Assembly: GCA_016929415.1 (NCBI GenBank)
Contig: JAFGIW010000172.1
Span: 49,866-113,865, forward strand
From: Chitinispirillaceae bacterium
GTDB lineage: Bacteria > Fibrobacterota > Chitinivibrionia > Chitinivibrionales > Chitinispirillaceae
Direction: 5' to 3'
Length of the DNA: 64,000 nucleotides
Shown: one piece after another, positions 57,978-64,000 of the stretch
Position numbering within the stretch: the stretch's first letter is position 1
How the letters are laid out: each line of letters begins with the position of its first letter
Translations under genes and position numbers: made by a program
The notes under the pieces: generated by a model
Databases searched by the model: none
Told to the model about the DNA's origin: nothing
Seen by the model: only the letters and a program-made list of their open reading frames with translations

Positions 57978-60900
57978 TTATGGAAAAATCAACGTTACTG
58001 CTGATTTCATGTGGATTTTATATCCTTGTCCCGGTTTCATCATGCCGATTGTATTGATTGAATATTCAGGCCAGTATACGTTGCCTTCATTATCTTTGAC
58101 TAAAGTTATTTCCGATTCCAGCCCGTTCAACGCTGTTTCAATCGACATTTCGTTCTGCGGTAAATACGCAATCATGCTCCAGCCTGCGGTCAATGAAATC
58201 GGTGTTGAGGCGACCTCAATGACCCTGCCGGGCGTACGTATGGTATCCGCAGAAAGGGTGTACACTTTATACCCTTCTCCCGTTGTAATGGAACCGATCG
58301 TATTTATGTCGAATTCCGGCCAATAAACCTGACCCGCGTTGTTCTTAACCAATACAAGATCTTCAATGGAAGCGAAAACCGTCTCAATAAACGAATCAAG
58401 AGGGTGAATATTGAAGGATATCATATTCCAACCGGGGGCAAAAACAATCTCCAGCAGCTTATTGACGGTTAACACCGCGGCGTCGGTTGTATTACTTCCT
58501 CCGACATTGCTAACCACACAGCGGAACGTCGCTCCGTCATCAGCCATGGTTACCTGATCAATAGTGTACGATGCTCCGGTCGCTCCGGTAATATCGCCGC
58601 CGTCACGACGCCACTGGTAGCCCAATGAAGTCCCTGTTGCTACAACGGCAAAGGTCACCGTCGAGCTTTCATCGACCGCCTGAGAGGCCGGCTGCGTCGT
58701 AATCTCCGGCGGAAGCATCGTTACCGTGAGAACCGCTTCGTTGCTTGTCACCGAGCCGGCGGCATTGCTGACTTTACAGGTAAATATCGCCCCGGCGTCC
58801 ACCATTGTTGCCGCCGCAGTGGTAAACGATGCCGATGTCGCTCCGGGAATGTCGCCCCCGTCACGCCGCCACTGGTAGCCGAGGTCGGTGCCGCTAGCCG
58901 CAACGGTAAACGTTGCCGTTGCTCCCTCGGTGACTGTCTGGGATGCCGGTTGCGTTGTGATTACCGGTGGAAGCATTGTTACCGTGAGATCTGCCGCGTC
59001 ACTCGTTTCCGTACCTGCGGCGTTACTTACGACGCAACGGAACTCTGCTCCATCGTCCGCCATTGTTGCCGCATCGATGGTATAGGAAGCGTCGGTCCCT
59101 CCGGCGATGTCGCTACCGTCACGACGCCACTGGTAGCTGATGTCGGTGCCGGTAGCTGCAATAGTAAACGTTACCGCCGAACCTTCATCAACCGTCTGGG
59201 AAACCGGCTGCGTCGAGATTACCGGTGGAAGCATTGTTACCGTGAGAACCGCCGGACCACTCGTGACTGAACCTCCGTCGTTGCTCACGACACAGAGGAA
59301 CTCTGCTCCATTGTCCGTCATTGTTGCCGCATCGATGGTATAGGAAGCGTCGGTCCCTCCGGCGATGTCGCTGCCGTCACGACGCCACTGGTAGTTTAAC
59401 GCCGTGCCGGTCGCCGCAACGGTAAACGTCACCGCGGCGCCCTCATCGATCGTCCGGGAGTACGGTTGTGTCGTGATCTCCGGCGGAAGCATGGTCACCG
59501 TAAGAATTGCAGCCTCACTTGTTACCGTGCCCCCGACATTGCTGACGATGCAGAGGAACTCTGCTCCATCGTCCGCCATTGTTGCCGGATCGGTGGTATA
59601 GGAAGGCTCGGTCGCTCCGGAAATATCGCTGCCTCCCCGCTGCCACTGGTAGCCGAGGTCGGTGCCGATGGCCATGATCGTAAACGTAGCCGTCGAGCCT
59701 TCATCCACCTTCTGTAATGCCGGTTGCGTCGTTATTGTCGGCGGAAGCATCGTGACCGTGAGTGTTACCGGGTCGCTGGTTACCGCACCTGCGGAATTGG
59801 TGACGACACAGGTGAATATTGCACCGTCGTCCGAAATGGTAAGTTCATCAGTGGTATACGATGATCCGGTCGCTCCGGCAATATCACTGTCGCCCCGTCG
59901 CCACTGGTAACTGACGTCGGAGCCCAATATGTCAATGGAAAAGGTCGCCGTCTCCCCTTCAGTTACCGTCCGGTCAACAGGCTGCACCTTGATCTCCGGG
60001 GGAAGCCTGTTCACCGTCAGTTCCGCTTCACCGCTCGGTACCGTACCGGCGGTGTTGCGGACGACGCAACGGAAAATTACTCCATCATCATCCATGGTGG
60101 TCGCAGCCGTCGTATATGCCGCACCGGTCGCTCCGGGAATGTCGCTGCCGTTACGCTGCCACTGATATCTTAAAGAAACACCCGTCGCGGCAATGGTAAA
60201 GGCCGCGCTCGAACGTTCATCAACCGTCTGAGAGGCAGGATGCGTAACGATCACCGGTGGAAGCATGTTCACCGCCAACGTCGCGCCGTTACTGGGAACA
60301 GCACCACCCGGATTGCTGACCACGCAGCGGTATAATGATCCGCTGTCTTCAAATACGGCCGGCGGCGTGGTATACGTCGCCTCCGTGGCGCCCGGAACGT
60401 CCGAATACGGCGGTTCCGACGTCGGCAGGTAATATCTGACAATAAGAATCGGTCGTAAACTCTCCGTCGCGGCCTCGCTCGAACCGAACTGAAAACCATC
60501 GCCCTTCGACTCCGCGAGCGAATGAATATTTTCAATAACGAATCCGTTATTCGCAATGGTGCCGTTTATCCAGTCCTGAATCAGCATCACCATCGAATCG
60601 CTTTTACAAGTAACGGTTCCCGTAATGTTGTTGTATCCATGATTGTTCGCCGTCGAATAAGGAGCCCCATGAACGGATACCCTGAAACTGCTCGCGGCGA
60701 CATCGTCAAAAGGAATGCCGTTTCCGTCGTTGACGCTGTTCCATGTTGAAGCCTCATCCCATGGCACATAGCATGCGTGGACGGCGAAATCCTGCCCTTC
60801 CTGGCTGATATTCAATCGCAGATCGGCGCCGATCACCACCGCATCCGGCGGCAGTGCCGAAAGGTCGAACTTCAACAATCCCAACCGTTCATTCGTAATC

Positions 60901-63900
60901 GAAGTGCCGGCGCTGTTGTAATTCTTATCGACAATAAATACGTCTTCATCGTGAACGTCTGAAACTTCGTCGCTGTGAATATAGGTGTCTTCACAACCGG
61001 CATACGAGGCGTACCCCTGCCTGAAAGTGTCTTCAACGGCCGCTACTTTGATATTGTAGTATTTGCGTAAAGGATAATTGTCGGCCGAACATCCCGTTAT
61101 CAACGTATCGCCGGATTCGGAGGAGGTATAAAAATCAACGTCATTCGGATCGAAACAGATCCCTTCCCCATGCGGCTCATTGTCCCAGTGGGAACTTGGA
61201 CGGCCGCCGTCGACAAAAGCGGAAACCGTTACGGGTGTGGCCTGGAGGGCCTGAATGACCGTTTGTGCCGACGTGTCCCTGCTGAAGAAATAGACATTCC
61301 GGTAGCCCCGCAGCAATATCTTCGTTCCGTCTTTACTGATGGTGCCTCCGGTGACATACCCGCCGTTCATATTATTGAAAGGAACCGCACTGACCATGCC
61401 ATCCCAGGCATTGCCTTCAAACGAAAGTGTCTGGATCCCTGAATAACTGCTCTGATGCTGGAGAGAATACACTTTAGGGGGATTGATCCTTTTTGTAATA
61501 ATGAACAGCTTGTTTGTTCTACTGTCAAACATGAGACATTCGGCGTCTTTGCGCGACGGAACGTTGTCGGCCGGATACTCACAAATAATAGATTCGATGC
61601 TCTCGGGTGGGATGGTACCGTTACCGCCGGTGATTGTCGGTTCCGTGACCCGTCTGATGGTGATTGTCGACCGGCTGCTCGAATTATCACCTATGTCACC
61701 CAAATAGATATAACCGATCCCGTCGACGACTCCGCTGGTGATATCTTCGTTGTCGGCAGCATTGATGCCGCTCAGATACCACTCTCCCTTATGCGACGCA
61801 TCGTCTATACTGATCGCAAGGAGTGTGTCGATCGACTTGTCACTGTGACACCAGAGGTGCCCGAGGTTCTCCGGCTTTCGGGACTCGGTCATTCCGCTGA
61901 TCTCTTCCCAGATTTTCTGATAGGGAAGATTACCGATTTTTATTCCGTCTTTCCACATGGGATTAAAACCGTTTTTCTGCCATTGATAGGCAAGCTCGTC
62001 ACCTGTCGCCGTAACGGTAAAAGTAGCGGTCGCACCCTCGTCAACCGTCTGGGAGACCGGGTGTGTCTCAATTACCGGCGGAAGCATGGTTACCGTGAGA
62101 ACAGCTTCGTTGCTCGTTACCGTCCCGCCCTCATTGCTCACCACGCAACGGAACGTTGCACCATTATCCGATAAAATCGTCACCGGGGTGGTATATGAAG
62201 CATCGTTCGCTCCTCCGGTGATGTCGCTGCCGTCCCGCTGCCACTGGTAACTCAGAGCGGTGCCGGTTGCGACAACCGTAAAGGTTGACGTCGAGCCCTC
62301 AACCACCGACTGCGAGGCGGGATGCGTAGTGATTACCGGCGGAAGCATATTCACCGTGAGAATCGCCGCGTCACTCACTACCGAACCGGCGGCATTGCTG
62401 ACAACACAGCGGAAAGACGCATCGTCGTCGTCCATCGTTGTCGCGTCTATCGTATACAATGCAGCGGTCGCTCCTTCGATATCTTCCGCCTCGCGCTGCC
62501 ACTGGTACCCGATATCGGTACCGGTTGCGACAACCGTAAAAGTGGCCGCAGAGCCTTCATCGACCGTCTGATCTGTGGGGTGGGTGACAATCGAAGGTGG
62601 AAGCATGTTCACCGTGAGAATCGCCGCGTCACTCGTTACCGATCCTCCCTCATTGCTGACAACGCAGGTGAAACTTGCACCATCATCACCCATGGTCGTC
62701 GCATCCGTCGTATATGATGCCGCGGTCGCTCCGGAAATATCGCTGCCGCCACGCCGCCATTGGTAGCTCAACGAGGTACCGGTTGCGACAACAGTAAAGA
62801 TCGCGGTTGAGCCTTCATCAACTGTCTGATCTGCAGGGTGAGTAGCGATCTCCGGCGGAAGCATGTTCACCGTGAGAACCGCCGCGTCACTCGTTACCGA
62901 TCCTCCGACATTACTTACCACGCAGGTAAACTCCGCTCCGTTATAGTCCATGGTTGCCGCATCTACTGTATACGACGCTTCGGTCGCTTCGTCGATAGCG
63001 GTACCGTCACGATACCACTGGTACCCGATATTGGTGCCGGCTGCAACGACCGTAAAAATCGCCGGCAAGCCCTCATCAACCGTCTGCGATGCCGGTTGCG
63101 TTTCGATTACCGGAGGAAGCATCGTTACCGTCAACGTTGCAGCATCGCTGGTAACACTTCCGCTTGCATTGCCGACAATGCAGAGGAACGTTGCGCCGTT
63201 ATCCGCCATCGCTGCCGATTCGAGAGTGTACGAAGATTCGGTCGCCCCTTCAATATCGTCGCTGCCGCGCTGCCACTGGTAGCTCAGCGAGCTTCCGGTC
63301 GCGACTATAGTAAAGGTCGCCGGCGAGCCCTCATCAACCGTCTGCGATGTCGGTTGCGTTTCGATTACCGGAGGAAGCATCGTTACCGTAAGTATCGCCG
63401 CGTTACTCGTTACCGATCCCGCGGTATTGTTGACTACGCAGGTGAAACTTGCACCATCATCACCCATGGTAACTGCGTCCGTCGAATAGGTATCTTCATT
63501 CGCCCCCTCGATAGCAGTGCCGTTACGCTGCCACTGGTAGTTGAGAAAGGAACCGGTAGCGACAATGGTAAAGGTCGCCGTAGCCCCCTCATCGACTGTC
63601 TGAGAGAGGGGGTGTTCCGTAATGACCGGGGCAACCGCAATGGTTACCGTCAATACGGCATCGGTGCTTGTTACCGATTCGACGGCGTTACTGACGACAC
63701 AATTGAATACCGCCTCGTTGTCGTCAATGGTTACCTCACCCGTGGTATATGAGGGATCGGTGGCGCCGTCGATGGCGCTGCCGTCACGCTTCCACTGATA
63801 GCTCAGCAAGCTTCCTATCGCTTCAATGGTAAAGGTCGCCGTCATGCCTTCATCGACGGTCTGGGAGGCCGGCTGGGTCACGATCACCGGTGGAAGCATG

Positions 63901-64000
63901 TTCACCGTAAGAACCGCCGGCTCACTTGTTACCGAGCCTCCATCATTGCTGACCACGCAGGTAAACTCCGCTCCGTCGTCATCCATGGTTGCCGCATCGA
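57978..64000 (-). CDS. giant secreted Ig-repeat protein (5' end outside window)
   Basis: More than 2000 residues are visible and the frame is open to the window edge, so the N-terminus is missing; a methionine at 63986 is internal. The chain has 15 complete Ig-like repeats of about 86 residues plus a partial one (pattern TVTMLPPVITTQPASQTVDE ... YQWRRDGSDI ... FRCVVSN). Repeat 8 is interrupted by about 520 foreign residues. These comprise a beta-propeller-like region (HLWCHSDKSIDTLLAISIDD, GYIYLGDIGDN) and a DNRLRE-type domain (NERLGLLKFDLSALPPDAV, ESLRPILIVRYYL). The C-terminal 160 residues hold two GWNMISF/GWSMIAYLPQN-type repeats. It is probably a cell-surface adhesin or matrix protein. 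No sorting-type domain is visible at the end. Confidence 0.85.
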   Translation of the reverse strand, partial: DAATMDDDGAEFTCVVSNDGGSVTSEPAVLTVNMLPPVIVTQPASQTVDEGMTATFTIEAIGSLLSYQWKRDGSAIDGATDPSYTTGEVTIDDNEAVFNCVVSNAVESVTSTDAVLTVTIAVAPVITEHPLSQTVDEGATATFTIVATGSFLNYQWQRNGTAIEGANEDTYSTDAVTMGDDGASFTCVVNNTAGSVTSNAAILTVTMLPPVIETQPTSQTVDEGSPATFTIVATGSSLSYQWQRGSDDIEGATESSYTLESAAMADNGATFLCIVGNASGSVTSDAATLTVTMLPPVIETQPASQTVDEGLPAIFTVVAAGTNIGYQWYRDGTAIDEATEASYTVDAATMDYNGAEFTCVVSNVGGSVTSDAAVLTVNMLPPEIATHPADQTVDEGSTAIFTVVATGTSLSYQWRRGGSDISGATAASYTTDATTMGDDGASFTCVVSNEGGSVTSDAAILTVNMLPPSIVTHPTDQTVDEGSAATFTVVATGTDIGYQWQREAEDIEGATAALYTIDATTMDDDDASFRCVVSNAAGSVVSDAAILTVNMLPPVITTHPASQSVVEGSTSTFTVVATGTALSYQWQRDGSDITGGANDASYTTPVTILSDNGATFRCVVSNEGGTVTSNEAVLTVTMLPPVIETHPVSQTVDEGATATFTVTATGDELAYQWQKNGFNPMWKDGIKIGNLPYQKIWEEISGMTESRKPENLGHLWCHSDKSIDTLLAISIDDASHKGEWYLSGINAADNEDITSGVVDGIGYIYLGDIGDNSSSRSTITIRRVTEPTITGGNGTIPPESIESIICEYPADNVPSRKDAECLMFDSRTNKLFIITKRINPPKVYSLQHQSSYSGIQTLSFEGNAWDGMVSAVPFNNMNGGYVTGGTISKDGTKILLRGYRNVYFFSRDTSAQTVIQALQATPVTVSAFVDGGRPSSHWDNEPHGEGICFDPNDVDFYTSSESGDTLITGCSADNYPLRKYYNIKVAAVEDTFRQGYASYAGCEDTYIHSDEVSDVHDEDVFIVDKNYNSAGTSITNERLGLLKFDLSALPPDAVVIGADLRLNISQEGQDFAVHACYVPWDEASTWNSVNDGNGIPFDDVAASSFRVSVHGAPYSTANNHGYNNITGTVTCKSDSMVMLIQDWINGTIANNGFVIENIHSLAESKGDGFQFGSSEAATESLRPILIVRYYLPTSEPPYSDVPGATEATYTTPPAVFEDSGSLYRCVVSNPGGAVPSNGATLAVNMLPPVIVTHPASQTVDERSSAAFTIAATGVSLRYQWQRNGSDIPGATGAAYTTAATTMDDDGVIFRCVVRNTAGTVPSGEAELTVNRLPPEIKVQPVDRTVTEGETATFSIDILGSDVSYQWRRGDSDIAGATGSSYTTDELTISDDGAIFTCVVTNSAGAVTSDPVTLTVTMLPPTITTQPALQKVDEGSTATFTIMAIGTDLGYQWQRGGSDISGATEPSYTTDPATMADDGAEFLCIVSNVGGTVTSEAAILTVTMLPPEITTQPYSRTIDEGAAVTFTVAATGTALNYQWRRDGSDIAGGTDASYTIDAATMTDNGAEFLCVVSNDGGSVTSGPAVLTVTMLPPVISTQPVSQTVDEGSAVTFTIAATGTDISYQWRRDGSDIAGGTDASYTIDAATMADDGAEFRCVVSNAAGTETSDAADLTVTMLPPVITTQPASQTVTEGATATFTVAASGTDLGYQWRRDGGDIPGATSASFTTAAATMVDAGAIFTCKVSNAAGSVTSNEAVLTVTMLPPEITTQPASQAVDESSTVTFAVVATGTSLGYQWRRDGGDITGATGASYTIDQVTMADDGATFRCVVSNVGGSNTTDAAVLTVNKLLEIVFAPGWNMISFNIHPLDSFIETVFASIEDLVLVKNNAGQVYWPEFDINTIGSITTGEGYKVYTLSADTIRTPGRVIEVASTPISLTAGWSMIAYLPQNEMSIETALNGLESEITLVKDNEGNVYWPEYSINTIGMMKPGQGYKIHMKSAVTLIFP
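58470..64000 (-). repeat. tandem Ig-domain coding repeats, ~258-bp units
   Basis: Fifteen full units and one partial, interrupted once (about 60405-61970). Units differ by many substitutions, so the array is old, but the boundary segment encoding TMLPPVI or NMLPPVI is highly conserved. Confidence 0.85.

Noticed and set aside
62838..63752. 304-codon plus-strand frame within the Ig repeats
   Set aside because: Arginine-rich repeated antisense of the Ig array; it exists only because the repeat has no stops in that frame.
58470..64000. Regular ~258-bp periodicity as a possible CRISPR or satellite array
   Set aside because: The period encodes complete Ig domains with conserved Trp and Cys positions, so it is coding.

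Overview
The window looks like chromosomal DNA of an anaerobic, Gram-negative, polysaccharide-fermenting bacterium. Secreted glycoside hydrolases with Por/FlgD-like C-terminal domains, giant Ig-like and Listeria-Bacteroides-repeat proteins, a lipoprotein with the N-terminal signature NPFDPD, PEGA/FecR/TPR proteins and soluble Fe-S flavoprotein complexes together suggest the Fibrobacterota/Chitinispirillia neighbourhood. That placement is inference from gene content only; there is no rRNA or other phylogenetic marker here, and I see no tRNA.

Layout. 1-5.8 kb: the end of an AAA/DUF4143 protein, a CoA-transferase fused to a GNAT domain, a ketoacyl-ACP synthase III and an ADP-forming acyl-CoA synthetase. 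5.8-10.2 kb: a relic of a secreted protein, a GH5 endoglucanase and a membrane-anchored AraC regulator. 10.3-13.4 kb: a decayed type I CRISPR locus, with one leftover repeat-like sequence at the broken end of a yhcG-type gene and a cas3 that has lost its helicase core. 13.4-18 kb: indolepyruvate:ferredoxin oxidoreductase (iorBA) divergent from a second ADP-forming acyl-CoA synthetase, a logical pair for ATP-yielding 2-oxoacid (aromatic amino acid) fermentation. 18.3-19.6 kb: an OmpA/lipoprotein pair. 20-24.4 kb: a small secreted protein, a GH3 beta-glucosidase and an outer-membrane beta-barrel candidate. 24.4-30.7 kb: a xylose-type sugar locus (double winged-helix/periplasmic-binding-protein repressor, xylulokinase, xylose-isomerase-like protein, sodium:solute symporter).

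31-36.8 kb: hypothetical genes, PEGA and FecR/TPR proteins and a PKD lipoprotein. 37.3-39.1 kb: nfnA/nfnB-like genes, in which nfnB has lost its NADPH domain and carries a 33-bp inverted copy of nfnA exactly at the junction. 39.2-43.5 kb: a nucleotide-sugar dehydrogenase and a histidine kinase/response regulator pair. 43.6-49.6 kb: a NuoE/NuoF-like pair with a 1225-residue fused ferredoxin/NfnB-like/molybdopterin-fold protein, probably a soluble NAD(P)H/ferredoxin electron-transfer complex. 49.8-52.8 kb: a receiver protein with two AsnC/RAM-like domains, a DUF6515-like protein and a small barrel protein. 53-64 kb: four consecutive secreted proteins on the minus strand, three sharing one N-terminal module, the last a >2000-residue Ig-repeat protein that runs off the window.

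Working together, the genes describe uptake and fermentation of plant-type sugars (GH5, GH3, xylose genes), energy conservation through acyl-CoA synthetases, and redox balancing by Nfn- and Nuo-like soluble complexes. The strongest oddities are the nfnB deletion scar, the CRISPR remnant, the large electron-transfer fusion and the foreign ~520-residue block inside an Ig domain.
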